DNA from: Candidatus Kurthia intestinigallinarum
GTDB taxonomy: Bacteria; Bacillota; Bacilli; Bacillales_A; Planococcaceae
Length of the DNA: 64,000 nt
Assembly: GCF_003991225.1 (NCBI RefSeq)
Contig: NZ_JTFC01000008.1
Span: forward strand, 62,001-126,000
Direction: 5' to 3'
Positions 51,354-60,767 of this stretch are shown one piece after another. The position numbers were made by a program, and so were the translations under genes. The notes under the pieces were generated by a model. That model was not told where the DNA came from. It worked only from the letters and a program-made list of their open reading frames with translations, and made no database searches. The number at the start of each line of letters is the position of its first letter. The stretch's first letter is position 1.

Positions 51354-51437
51354 AAAAACCGGAACTGCGCTGTAGCACGGTTCCGGTTTTTCGTTGCGAA
51401 CGCTAAAAAAGGAACATGACGTGTTTTGTCCCAGCCA
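51348..51437. repeat. Dispersed hairpin repeat, copy 4 (5'-truncated)
   Basis: Begins inside the family sequence (CATAGAAAAACCGGAA), keeps the hairpin (51353-51391) and the right arm AACATGACGTGTTTTGTCCC, ending GTCCCAGCCAC. Missing the left ~45 bp. Sits between convergent genes and on the break point of the thioesterase gene. Confidence 0.85.
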
Positions 51438-51525
51438 CGTTTTTCTGATGGCAAAATAAAACCACCTTTCTTGAAGTGTAGACTGAAAAAGGTGGTTGAA
51501 TGAGAAGTTAGCGACGATGCGCTTT

Positions 51526-52620
51526 TTATTTTGGCTTAACGTTTACGATCACATATTCTGAATGATGCTCTGTACGGATTGGGTAGCCCCAGCCGGCGAT
51601 ACCTGACGAGACAATTTGCTGCATATGAGACCAATCCTTTTTACCGTAGCTGACCTGTCCCATTAATTCAATCACATATCCAGCCGGCCAAATTTGCCCA
51701 CCATGTGTGTGACCAGACATCATTAAATCGACAGCTAGGGCATTATTTTCTTTTGTTTCAACGGGTTGATGGTCCATCAGTAATAAAAAATCATCCGCAT
51801 CGGTTTTTTTCATTAATTGTGCGGCTGTTTTTCGTGGAGCTAGTGACAAATCGCGGCGACCGATTAATGTGAACTGATCATCAACTGTCTTGATAGCATC
51901 ATCTAAAATTTTAATGTTATTTTTTGTGATGGCATCATCTAGCTGCTGCTTTGAATAGTTTTTGTTGTTCGAATAGTTGGACTCATCATGATTACCATAT
52001 ACATAATAGGTACCGAATCGACTGTCAATCGTACCGAGCACCTCAAATGCCATCTGAAGTTCATCAAGTGTTGTACGTTCATCGACCAAATCTCCGCCAA
52101 GTAGTACAATATCTGGCTTCTGTTGTTCGATTTCACGTGCATATTTTTTAAGACCATTACGATCTAACGTCAGACCGGTATGCAAGTCCGAAATAAAAGC
52201 GATTTTATAACCACTTGCCGGAATCGCTTTTTCTGTTTCAACGGTATAGGTTGTTTTGATTGGGTGATGAATATTGTAATAGCCATAGACCATTAGACAA
52301 GCTGTCGCAATTAATGGAATAAGTGTAATGTGATGCAACTTTGCAAGTTTTTTAGGTAACCATTTGCGTGTTAGGAGGTAAAGAATATCGCAAACAATTG
52401 CTAATGCCGCGATATGAAGCACAATAATAAGCCATGAGCTAAAGAAATTTAACGTTGGTGCCATAACAATCACCGCTAAAACAATACTAATGATGCGAAT
52501 TCGTTTTGTTTTCTTTTGCGGAAAAAACACATGGAGTGCTCGTCGAATCAACACATAAATGTAATAGGCGAGGGATAGCATAATAATGAGAAAGACGCCA
52601 AGTGCAAGAACAAAATTCAT
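51526..52620 (-). CDS. Membrane-bound metallophosphoesterase
   Basis: 364 residues. Four transmembrane segments in the first ~125 residues (FVLALGVFLIIMLSLAYYIY, IISIVLAVIVMAPTLNF), then a calcineurin-like domain with the metal motifs ISDLHTG (DxH), LLGGDLVDE (GD), VYGNHDE (GNHD) and SGHTHGGQIW (GHxH). All ligands present. Relatives (YkuE/YaeI-type) act on lipid or cell-wall intermediates; the substrate is unknown. Confidence 0.88.
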   Translation of the reverse strand: MNFVLALGVFLIIMLSLAYYIYVLIRRALHVFFPQKKTKRIRIISIVLAVIVMAPTLNFFSSWLIIVLHIAALAIVCDILYLLTRKWLPKKLAKLHHITLIPLIATACLMVYGYYNIHHPIKTTYTVETEKAIPASGYKIAFISDLHTGLTLDRNGLKKYAREIEQQKPDIVLLGGDLVDERTTLDELQMAFEVLGTIDSRFGTYYVYGNHDESNYSNNKNYSKQQLDDAITKNNIKILDDAIKTVDDQFTLIGRRDLSLAPRKTAAQLMKKTDADDFLLLMDHQPVETKENNALAVDLMMSGHTHGGQIWPAGYVIELMGQVSYGKKDWSHMQQIVSSGIAGWGYPIRTEHHSEYVIVNVKPK

Positions 52621-53021
52621 AGTGACTACCTCGAACTTTCTTAGAAGGAATTAATACAGTTCGTATTAGAGTTAATTTTAATGAATAGCATGTGCACTAT
52701 GCAACAATTAGAGCCGATATGACAAGTTGAACTACAAAATAGTGCGCAAAAAATTACTAACTTTGATGAAAGGGCAAGTTAAAAAAGAAAAAAGCATTTT
52801 TTTTATAAAAAAACGTAATTTAATGAGTTATTCAATGGATTTATATCATAAAATAGATTTTTTTAAAATTTCTAAAATCCTTATGCGCAGCAATTTCTAA
52901 AGAGATTAAGCTCTAAAAAATATAATCTTGTGTTTATTGTTGAAATAACAAGGTAATAAGTAGTGATAAGTAATAAAATTTCAACAAAAATATGCTTTAA
53001 CATAAACAGGAGGAATGCGAA
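52621..53021. other. 401-bp AT-rich intergenic region
   Basis: No gene is supported. It serves as the shared upstream region of the metallophosphoesterase and the YsnF-like gene, and contains a sigma-B-like promoter near its right end. Confidence 0.6.
52932..52956 (+). promoter_or_regulatory. Possible sigma-B-type promoter
   Basis: GTTTAT, 13 bases, AGGTAA, one mismatch in each hexamer from GTTTAA/GGGTAA, about 65 bases before a gene whose family is sigma-B controlled in Bacillus. Confidence 0.5.
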
Positions 53022-54026
53022 ATGGATACAAACAATAGTAAATTGTACGGAATTTATGATACGGAAGTAGAATTACAGAACGAAATGGATCGCCTTTGTG
53101 AACAAGGTTATAGCGAAGAGGATATGTATATCGTTTCTAAACGTAATGACGAGCTATCAATGTATCATGGTTCGGCAGATGTTCATAATGAGCATGCTGA
53201 GGAGGGCTCATGGTGGGATCGCTTTAAAGCCTTTATGATGGGTGAAGATTCTGTGCGTAATCAGCACTTTACGCAAATGGGAATTCCTGAAGAGGACCGT
53301 GATCGTTATTATGGCGATTTAGAAGCCGGTAAACTATTCTTATACGTTGATAAAGATAAGGGCTACGGCACATATTTTGCAGAAAATTCTACAGGTTATG
53401 ACACGACAACAGGTACGGTAACAGGTGCAGCTTCAACTAATTATACAGAAAAAGAGCCTACCTTAGACCCGACGAATGATGCAACATTAAATGACACAGC
53501 TTATAATACGAATAACGCATTTGATGATACAACGCACAATACGGCATTAAATGAAACGGCACATCATGATGCAACGATTGATGATACGCTAAATCATACG
53601 GATGATGAGGAAGCGCGTTTACGTCTTCACGAGGAACAGCTTGAAATTGAAAAGAATCGTGTGCAAACGGGTGAAGTGCAAGTTGATAAGCATGTTGTAG
53701 AAGAGGAAAAAGTAATTGAAGTGCCAGTAGAACGAGAAGAAGTGTATATCGAGCGACGCCCAGTAGATGGCACAGCATCGGTAGACACTGATACAGCATT
53801 TAATAACGGAACAGAACCGTATGAAAATGATGGTAAAATCCATATCCCTGTTTCTGAAGAACAAATCGAAGTAACGAAAAAAGATGTTGTAACAGAAGAA
53901 ATCGTGGTCGGTAAACGAAAAGCAATGGATACAGAGCGCGTTTCTGAAACAGTGCGTCGTGAAGAAGCAGATATTACAGATACAACGAATTCGCTTGATC
54001 CGACAGATAAAGACCGTCCGCTTTAA
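53022..54026 (+). CDS. General stress protein, YsnF-like (DUF2382)
   Basis: 334 residues. N-terminal part (YGIYDTEVELQNEMDRLCEQ to about 115) is the general-stress-protein 17M/YflT-like domain; a low-complexity Thr/Asn/Asp linker (about 120-195) follows, then a DUF2382 region with LRLHEEQLEIEKNRVQTGEV, VEREEVYIERRPVDG and QIEVTKKDVVTEEIVVGKR. YsnF is a general stress gene in B. subtilis. RBS AGGAGG. Linker repeats (ALNDTAYNTN, ALNETAHHD) suggest slippage expansion. Confidence 0.85.
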   Translation: MDTNNSKLYGIYDTEVELQNEMDRLCEQGYSEEDMYIVSKRNDELSMYHGSADVHNEHAEEGSWWDRFKAFMMGEDSVRNQHFTQMGIPEEDRDRYYGDLEAGKLFLYVDKDKGYGTYFAENSTGYDTTTGTVTGAASTNYTEKEPTLDPTNDATLNDTAYNTNNAFDDTTHNTALNETAHHDATIDDTLNHTDDEEARLRLHEEQLEIEKNRVQTGEVQVDKHVVEEEKVIEVPVEREEVYIERRPVDGTASVDTDTAFNNGTEPYENDGKIHIPVSEEQIEVTKKDVVTEEIVVGKRKAMDTERVSETVRREEADITDTTNSLDPTDKDRPL

Positions 54027-54087
54027 TGAATGAAACAAACAGTAGGCTAAAATAAGTTATATTCGAAATAGAAGCGTATAAGTAAGG

Positions 54088-54119
54088 AGGAACCGTGCTT
54101 TGGCATGGTTCCTTTTTTG
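54088..54119 (+). terminator. Terminator after the stress gene
   Basis: AGGAACCGTGC TTTG GCATGGTTCCT followed by TTTTT. Confidence 0.9.
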
Positions 54120-54275
54120 CGTGGAATTGACTAGAAATACGCATTGCATATTAGAAATAATCTAAAAAGGCGTTCATTGGAAGATTGATTAGTTCCTTTC
54201 TAGCTATCTTCGTTTCTTTTTTGTGATAAAAGTTTGTTATAATAAGGGAACAAACATTCGGAAAGGAATAGTAAT

Positions 54276-56639
54276 GTGCAAAAGAAAACGATACAAGAAG
54301 TTATTTTCGAAATAAAAGAGCGCGTAGAAAAAACACAGCGCAAGCAGGCGCAGCTTAATTGTCGTACTTTTTTACGAAAGCTTGGCTACAAAGCGCGGTC
54401 ACAGCGACTGATTGATGACGTAGCAAAGGAAGTGGAAAAACAGGGACTCGTATTTGTATTTGAAAAAGGGATTCATAGCTGGAAAGAGATTGACCCAGAT
54501 GGGACCTTAATCTGGCAGTTAGCGACAACACCAACGAAACAACCTGCTACTTTACAGCGCATTACTTGCGGAGGGCGTTTCCGAGAGTATCCACTCTATG
54601 CCTATCAGTTGGAGGCTATTAAAACGATTAATGAGGCCTATCGTAAATACACACAGATGCGAGGGTTATTAGTGTTGCCAACAGGTGGCGGCAAAACAAC
54701 GACCGCGGTGGAATGGGTGCTACCACATTTATTAAAAGGGAAGCAGGTGCTATGGCTCGCGCATCGACATGAGCTTTTAGAGCAGGCCTATCACGCGATC
54801 GTAACAGCGGCACAGTTTCAGCCTAGTGATTTACCGGCTATATCTTATCGCATCATTTCAGGTAAGCATGCGCATAGTAAAACACTTTCGACTGAGCAAC
54901 TCGTCATTGCAAGTAAGGATAGCTTAGTAGCACATCCGGAGAACCTGGCTCGTTGGGCACAGGAGCAGGATGTGATTGTCATCGTGGATGAGGCACATCA
55001 CGCGGTGGCAACGACGTATCAACAAGTTATTGAGCAAGTACGGAAGGCTGCTACGACGATGCAAGTACTGGGTTTGACGGCGACGCCATTTCGGACAGAT
55101 GAAGAGGAAAAGGGCGCGCTCAAAAGGCTTTTTACGCATGATATTATATTTAAACGAGATTTGAAAACATTGATTGCAGCCGGTATGCTAGCAGAACCCA
55201 TTTTCTTAGATTTGAAGACGGATGTAACAGTAGGCAAGGAAATGACAACAGTGCAAAAGCAAGTAATTGAGCGCTTTGACACATTACCTGATCAAATTGT
55301 TACACAGCTCGTTAAAAATCAAAGGCGAAACCATTTGATTGTGAGTGAATATGTACGTAACGCTAAAAAATATCGTAAAACGATTATTTTTGCCATTAAT
55401 CAGGCACATGCGCTGACACTTCATACGTTAATGCAGCAGCAAGGCGTTAAATGTGGTGTCGTCATTTCACAGCAGGCACAGAAAAACGCAGCTGTCATTA
55501 ATGCATTTCGAGCAGGAGAGCTCGATGTTTTAATCAATGTGAATATCTTGACGGAGGGAGCTGATTTTCCAGATGTACAGACGGTTTTCCTCGCGCGTCC
55601 TACCACATCAAGTATTTTAATGACACAAATGATTGGGCGTGCGCTGCGTGGAAAAGCAGCAGGTGGTACACAGCAGGCCTATATTGTGAGCTTTGTAGAT
55701 GATTGGATGGAGCATATCACCTGGGCAAACTCGCAGCGTTTAGTTGAAGGACCGGACCGTCTAAATGAGGCAATGGCACACAATCGTGTTGCTACAACAA
55801 GGATGATTTCGGCACCGTTAATTGAAAAAATTACAGCTGAATTAGCCAAATCCTTTGATGCTTCCCGGATGACGCATGTGACGTTTTCAGAAAGTGTGCC
55901 GATTGGGATGCTAGCATTTTCCTATTTGCTGCCAGATGCTGAGGTACAGGTAGAAATTTTAGTATATGACCATTTAAAAGAAGGCTTTCATCAAATGCGA
56001 AAAGAATTGTCACTTGTTTGTGCGGCTTATCCATTAACTGATTATCCAGAGGAACGGGTGCTACGTGCCATTGCACGTGAGCTAGAAGTGCGCTGCTTTA
56101 CGGGAAATTACCAGGCGCCTACGATTGAACGCCACGATTTAGTTGCTATTATTCGTCGTTATATTCAAACGAAGCAGTTCCCGCCGTTATTTTATTTTAC
56201 AGAGCGTCAAGAGGTCGATTTAACGGCACTTGCGACCAATATTTTGTCACAAGATATGGGACCAAAAAAGAAAGCGGATTTTTTACAGCACTACTGGCAT
56301 GAGCATAAGTTTACGCAAATTTATTTCAATTATAATGAATATTACTTTCGCCATTGTGTAGATGGGGAGCTACTGCGTATCGAGCTAGCGCCTCATCGTT
56401 TAGAAGATGTATCATTGAAAGTTTGGCGTAAGGAACAACCTGCACTCTACCGTCGTATTGTCGCTGACCTCTTTAGGCAGGCACGTGTCAAAGGTGGCTA
56501 TAAATGTGAAAAAACAGGCATCGTTAGTGCGGATAAAAAAGACTTTGTGTTAGCGTATCGAACCCCTTTATCGAAGGGAGGTAAGACAAATTTGCAAAAT
56601 TTACAATTAATTAGCAAAAAATTAACGTTTCCTCGGTAA
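54276..56639 (+). CDS. SF2 DEAD/DEAH-box helicase with HNH-like C-terminus
   Basis: 787 residues. An N-terminal helical region, then a SF2 motor: Q region YPLYAYQLEAIKTI, Walker A LPTGGGKTTTAV near 131, DEAH VIVDEAHHAV, TATPF, and motifs V-VI TEGADFPDV ... QMIGRALRGKA. The last 60 residues have GGYKCEKTG ... TPLSKGGKTNLQNLQLI, which looks like an HNH zinc-finger nuclease in which the DH pair and second Cys pair are not visible. Such helicase-nuclease fusions are common in phage defence, but no partner is adjacent. GTG start follows AAAGGA by eight bases. Role unproven. Confidence 0.75.
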   Translation: MQKKTIQEVIFEIKERVEKTQRKQAQLNCRTFLRKLGYKARSQRLIDDVAKEVEKQGLVFVFEKGIHSWKEIDPDGTLIWQLATTPTKQPATLQRITCGGRFREYPLYAYQLEAIKTINEAYRKYTQMRGLLVLPTGGGKTTTAVEWVLPHLLKGKQVLWLAHRHELLEQAYHAIVTAAQFQPSDLPAISYRIISGKHAHSKTLSTEQLVIASKDSLVAHPENLARWAQEQDVIVIVDEAHHAVATTYQQVIEQVRKAATTMQVLGLTATPFRTDEEEKGALKRLFTHDIIFKRDLKTLIAAGMLAEPIFLDLKTDVTVGKEMTTVQKQVIERFDTLPDQIVTQLVKNQRRNHLIVSEYVRNAKKYRKTIIFAINQAHALTLHTLMQQQGVKCGVVISQQAQKNAAVINAFRAGELDVLINVNILTEGADFPDVQTVFLARPTTSSILMTQMIGRALRGKAAGGTQQAYIVSFVDDWMEHITWANSQRLVEGPDRLNEAMAHNRVATTRMISAPLIEKITAELAKSFDASRMTHVTFSESVPIGMLAFSYLLPDAEVQVEILVYDHLKEGFHQMRKELSLVCAAYPLTDYPEERVLRAIARELEVRCFTGNYQAPTIERHDLVAIIRRYIQTKQFPPLFYFTERQEVDLTALATNILSQDMGPKKKADFLQHYWHEHKFTQIYFNYNEYYFRHCVDGELLRIELAPHRLEDVSLKVWRKEQPALYRRIVADLFRQARVKGGYKCEKTGIVSADKKDFVLAYRTPLSKGGKTNLQNLQLISKKLTFPR

Positions 56640-56863
56640 AAGAGGGAACTTTTTTTTGTTTAAAACGTGATATATGGGAAAGATAGGAATTGGAGGGGAA
56701 TTTACATACATATGTAACTGCTTGGACAGCAGAAGATTTACATGGAAAAGTATCCATGTGTATTAGTTTTAGTATATTTGCCATATGACTTTTTAAGTAA
56801 AGTTTAATAATTAGCTTTTTAGGCAAAGGTATTAGTAGATTCTTATTAAAGGGGGATATTATC

Positions 56864-57850
56864 ATGTCAACGATTTCGTTTATTTTACCGGCATTTAATG
56901 AAGAGGAAAATGTGCCGAAAATTTACGAAGCGATCTACAAAGAAGTACAGCAAATGCCGTACGATTACGAAATCATTTATATTGATGACGGAAGTGAGGA
57001 TAACACGTTAGAAAAAATCAAAGCATTGCAACAACAAGATTGCCATGTGAAATATATTTCTTTCTCACGTAACTTTGGGAAAGAAGCGGCAATTTATGCA
57101 GGGCTACAACATGCAGAAGGGGATGCGGTACTACTGATGGATAGTGATCTTCAGCATCCACCGTCTCTTATGCGTGATATGATTTCAGGTTACGAGGCAG
57201 GCTATCATCAAGTAGTTGCATGTCGCGACCGCCAAGGTGAAAGTGCGGTTCACCGAGGCATTACCAATTTATTTTATCACTTAATTAATAAAATGAGTTC
57301 AGTAGAGCTTGAAAACGGAGCAGGAGATTTCCGATTATTAAGTCGTAAAGCTGTGAATGCATTGTTGTCATTAAGTGAAAATAATCGTTTCTCAAAAGGT
57401 CTCTTCGAATGGATTGGCTTATCGAAGAAAAATATTTATTATGAAAATGTTGAACGTCAACATGGCGAAACAAAATGGTCATTTGGTATGCTATTGTCTT
57501 ATGCCATTGATGGCGTCCTGTCGTTTAATACAAAACCGCTCCGCATTTGTCTTTATTTAGGTTTACTCTTTATGTTTGGTGGTAGCCTGTATATTGCAGC
57601 AATGCTAGGAAGTATTTTCATTCAAGGGATTGAAGTTCCAGGCTACTTTACCACAATTTCGGCGGTACTAATTTTAGGTGGTCTACAGCTTGTTAGTCTA
57701 GGTGTTATCGGTGAATACATCGGTCATATTTATAATGAGGTAAAACGTCGCCCACACTATATTGTCGGGGAAGCAAATGTAGATCGTTCATTAAAAATTG
57801 TGAAATTTGAGCCGAAAAAATTAAAATTAAAACAGAAAAAGAGTAGCTAA
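56864..57850 (+). CDS. csbB: Family 2 glycosyltransferase, CsbB/GtrB-like
   Basis: 328 residues. GT-A domain with YIDDGSEDNT and LLMDSDLQHPP (DxD-type) near 30-110, then two transmembrane segments (LGLLFMFGGSLYIAAMLGSI, ISAVLILGGLQLVSLGVIGE). This class loads a sugar (GlcNAc or Glc) onto undecaprenyl phosphate. With the GtrA flippase and YfhO transferase downstream it forms the three-step module used to glycosylate lipoteichoic acid in Bacillus. RBS AAGGGGG. The 220-bp leader contains small hairpins. Confidence 0.82.
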   Translation: MSTISFILPAFNEEENVPKIYEAIYKEVQQMPYDYEIIYIDDGSEDNTLEKIKALQQQDCHVKYISFSRNFGKEAAIYAGLQHAEGDAVLLMDSDLQHPPSLMRDMISGYEAGYHQVVACRDRQGESAVHRGITNLFYHLINKMSSVELENGAGDFRLLSRKAVNALLSLSENNRFSKGLFEWIGLSKKNIYYENVERQHGETKWSFGMLLSYAIDGVLSFNTKPLRICLYLGLLFMFGGSLYIAAMLGSIFIQGIEVPGYFTTISAVLILGGLQLVSLGVIGEYIGHIYNEVKRRPHYIVGEANVDRSLKIVKFEPKKLKLKQKKSS

Positions 57851-57852
57851 TA

Positions 57853-58233
57853 ATGAATACAAAAAATGAATATATTAAATTTATTGTTGTTGGCGTTCTG
57901 AATACAGCACATTACTATGCGTGGTATGTGCTGTTTTATTCGGTTGTAGGCTTGCCTTATTTGGTAAGTCATATTGTGGCAACAATTATTAGTATGATTG
58001 GTTCATATTTTATGAACGTTTATTTTACGTATAGAGAAAAACCGTCGTGGAAATCTTTTTTATTATTCCCATTGACGCAACTTACGAATATTGCCATTCA
58101 AACAATTTGTATGTACGTGTTTGTAGACTGGCTCCATTTATCACCTTATTTTGCACCGATTGCAACAGTAATCATTAGTGTGCCTATTACTTTTGTTGTA
58201 ACGAGGAGGATCATTCGTGTTTCAAAAACGTAA
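57853..58233 (+). CDS. GtrA family membrane protein (probable lipid-sugar flippase)
   Basis: 126 residues, four transmembrane segments (FIVVGVLNTAHYYAWYVLFY, VSHIVATIISMIGSYFMN, PLTQLTNIAIQTICMYVF, APIATVIISVPITFVVT). GtrA/GtcA proteins are thought to flip undecaprenyl-phosphate sugars. Starts three bases after csbB and overlaps yfhO by 17 bases; ending in RRIIRVSKT. Confidence 0.85.
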   Translation: MNTKNEYIKFIVVGVLNTAHYYAWYVLFYSVVGLPYLVSHIVATIISMIGSYFMNVYFTYREKPSWKSFLLFPLTQLTNIAIQTICMYVFVDWLHLSPYFAPIATVIISVPITFVVTRRIIRVSKT

Positions 58234-60766
58234 GGCATCTTTAGTCATCATGCTATTTAGTATGATGGCTTTTTCTATCATAGCCCATTTATTTTTCATT
58301 ATTATGTGGCAGCAAGGATTTGTGATGAAAGGCATTAATGATGGTCTTTCACAAATGTTGCCGTTTAAGCAGTTTATTTATGATAAGTATGTAGCGGGTG
58401 ATTTTTTCTATGCGGCTGATTTCGGATTAGGAGGCGGCTTTTTTAGCTCCATTGCTTATTATTTCACAACGAATTTATTTTTCTTACCATGGGTACTCTT
58501 GACGTGGCTTGCGAGTATGTTAATCGGTTTCACGCCAAATTTTGAATACTGGGCAGCGCTTGTTATACCGATGAGCATTGTCAAACAAACAGCGGTTTTT
58601 TATGTGGCATATTTATTTTTACGTAAAGTAACGAATATGCCACGTGGTGCGTATGTCGGAGCGGCTGTTTATGCGCTAAGTCCGTTCTTTTTCCGTCATG
58701 AGGTGTATTGGGATATTTTAACGGATTCGCTATTTTGGGTTCCACTTATGTTACTCGGTATCGAAAAAATAATTCGCAAGGAATCTTCACTGCTCTTTAT
58801 TTTAGCAGTCGCACTTGTTATGATTAGTAATTTTTATTTATCGTATATGACATTATTAATTGGGGCAATTTATGCGATTGCGAGGATGTTCTACCACTTT
58901 ACAGAAAATGAGCAGCCAGTGAAGAAACAACTATGGCGTTATATCGGAGGCGGTGTGTTAGCAGCGGGCATTGCAAGCTTTGCCTTTATTCCAGCGGCCT
59001 ATAGCTTTATTGGCAATGTGAGACCACCATATAAAGACGCGATTAAATTATTTGATATAAACGATGATATTTTTACGAATCCGCGTGTACTATGGGTTCC
59101 AGTCTTTATTTTTGTGCTATTTTTCGTTAAGGAATTGTATCAACATCGTTTATTCCGCTTCTTTGCGGTGTTGTCCATTGTCGGTATTATAGCGCATTTT
59201 ATTCCGTATGTAGGCAGTATGTTTAATGGCTTTTCAGCACCTCAACAGCGCTGGGAATCGATTATTATTTTGAGCTTCGGGGCGATGCTTGCGATTGCGC
59301 TAAATAGTGCCAGCTATTGGCATTTCAAACGTTGGCCATTAATCGCGGCTATTTTATCAATTATGACATTATTTTTATATAAATGGTTATCACCTGATCA
59401 TGCTATTTCAAATGGCTTGATAATTATCTCACTACTATGGCTCGCCTTTTTCATCGTCTTTTACTATCGTAAATGGGCATTTAAATGGCTAGCGGTCAGT
59501 ATAGTCATTGTTGTATTAATCGCGGCGAATATTTTCTCGGCCAATTTAGCAAATGGTGGTGAAGGGGTAGCGACAAAATCGTTTATTTATTCACAGGCGT
59601 ATCACGCACATGAACAAGAAAACCTTGTACAATGGATGCAACAGCAACTGACATCAACGGATAATCGTATTGATTGGCTTGTACCAACGCGTAATAATAC
59701 GCCAATGGTCCAGGATTTTAAAGGAACGAGCGTTTATTCAAGTATTTTAAATGGTGATTTACTGCATTTTTATTTGCGTGATTTACAAATTGATATGGGG
59801 CGAGAAAGTGTCAGCCGTTATGGCACACTTGGTAATCGTACGAATTTAATGGCGCTTGAGCAAGTGCAGTTTTATATGCGTCCTAGCAGCGACGAATCTG
59901 TGCCATACGGTTATGAGCTGGCAAAACAAACAACGAATTACCGTGCATACGAGAACACAGATTTATTACCCGTGTTCCGTGTGACAAATGAATCGTATAA
60001 TGAGCAGGCTCTTGAAAAAGCACCGGTACTTGCAAAAGAGCAGGCGATGCTAAAAGGTGTTATTCGCGAAGCCGGTACGATTACGGCACCTGAAGTCGCA
60101 ACGATACCTATTAAGCAGACGAAGGTTGAAGGCGCTACATGGTTAAATAATGAATTGATTGTCGACGGAGAATCAGGTCACATTCAATTAACATTAGATA
60201 CACCAAAGCGTATGAAAACGCTATATGTTCAAATGCATATTGAAGGAATTAAACATCCAACAGGCTTTACACTTCAAGTGAATGAATATAAAACAACACG
60301 TAAAAAATCAAATTCGATTTATCGAACAGGTTTTAATGATGTGACAGTCGCTGTAAATGCAGCGAAAACGGTGACCATCACGCTGCCTAAAGGGCATTAT
60401 CAACTAGGTGATTTAGCGATTTACGGGGAAGATTATCAAACACTTGATAAAGCACTTGAGCGTAAAAACACAGCGCAGATGATTTGGGATGATGGCAAGG
60501 CCTTTGGGGAAGTTACGGCACAAGATGGTGATGTGCTCGCAACCTCTATTCCATATGGCAAAGGTTGGCGTGCAACTGTTGACGGTAAGAAAGTAGCGGT
60601 GGAAAAAGTGAATTATGCATTTGTTGGCATTCCACTTGAAAAAGGCAAGCATACGGTCGAGTTCACGTATTTACCACCGTATTGGCCAATTGCCGCCTGG
60701 CTTTCAATTTTGTCAGTCCTTGTATTGCTCGTATTAAGAATATATAAAGCTAAAAAAATGAACTAA
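58217..60766 (+). CDS. yfhO: YfhO family membrane glycosyltransferase
   Basis: 849 residues. Around twelve or more transmembrane helices (SLVIMLFSMMAFSIIAHLFF through to AAWLSILSVLVLLVLRIY) with large extracytoplasmic loops, the GT-C plan. GLGGGFFSSIAYYFTTNLFF and the first-loop INDGLSQMLPF fit YfhO, which moves the sugar from the lipid carrier to lipoteichoic acid. GTG start (GTGTTTCAA) has GAGGAGG upstream. Directly at its stop (60764-60766) begins IS3 debris, so its own terminator seems lost. Confidence 0.85.
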   Translation: MFQKRKASLVIMLFSMMAFSIIAHLFFIIMWQQGFVMKGINDGLSQMLPFKQFIYDKYVAGDFFYAADFGLGGGFFSSIAYYFTTNLFFLPWVLLTWLASMLIGFTPNFEYWAALVIPMSIVKQTAVFYVAYLFLRKVTNMPRGAYVGAAVYALSPFFFRHEVYWDILTDSLFWVPLMLLGIEKIIRKESSLLFILAVALVMISNFYLSYMTLLIGAIYAIARMFYHFTENEQPVKKQLWRYIGGGVLAAGIASFAFIPAAYSFIGNVRPPYKDAIKLFDINDDIFTNPRVLWVPVFIFVLFFVKELYQHRLFRFFAVLSIVGIIAHFIPYVGSMFNGFSAPQQRWESIIILSFGAMLAIALNSASYWHFKRWPLIAAILSIMTLFLYKWLSPDHAISNGLIIISLLWLAFFIVFYYRKWAFKWLAVSIVIVVLIAANIFSANLANGGEGVATKSFIYSQAYHAHEQENLVQWMQQQLTSTDNRIDWLVPTRNNTPMVQDFKGTSVYSSILNGDLLHFYLRDLQIDMGRESVSRYGTLGNRTNLMALEQVQFYMRPSSDESVPYGYELAKQTTNYRAYENTDLLPVFRVTNESYNEQALEKAPVLAKEQAMLKGVIREAGTITAPEVATIPIKQTKVEGATWLNNELIVDGESGHIQLTLDTPKRMKTLYVQMHIEGIKHPTGFTLQVNEYKTTRKKSNSIYRTGFNDVTVAVNAAKTVTITLPKGHYQLGDLAIYGEDYQTLDKALERKNTAQMIWDDGKAFGEVTAQDGDVLATSIPYGKGWRATVDGKKVAVEKVNYAFVGIPLEKGKHTVEFTYLPPYWPIAAWLSILSVLVLLVLRIYKAKKMN

Positions 60767-60767
60767 C

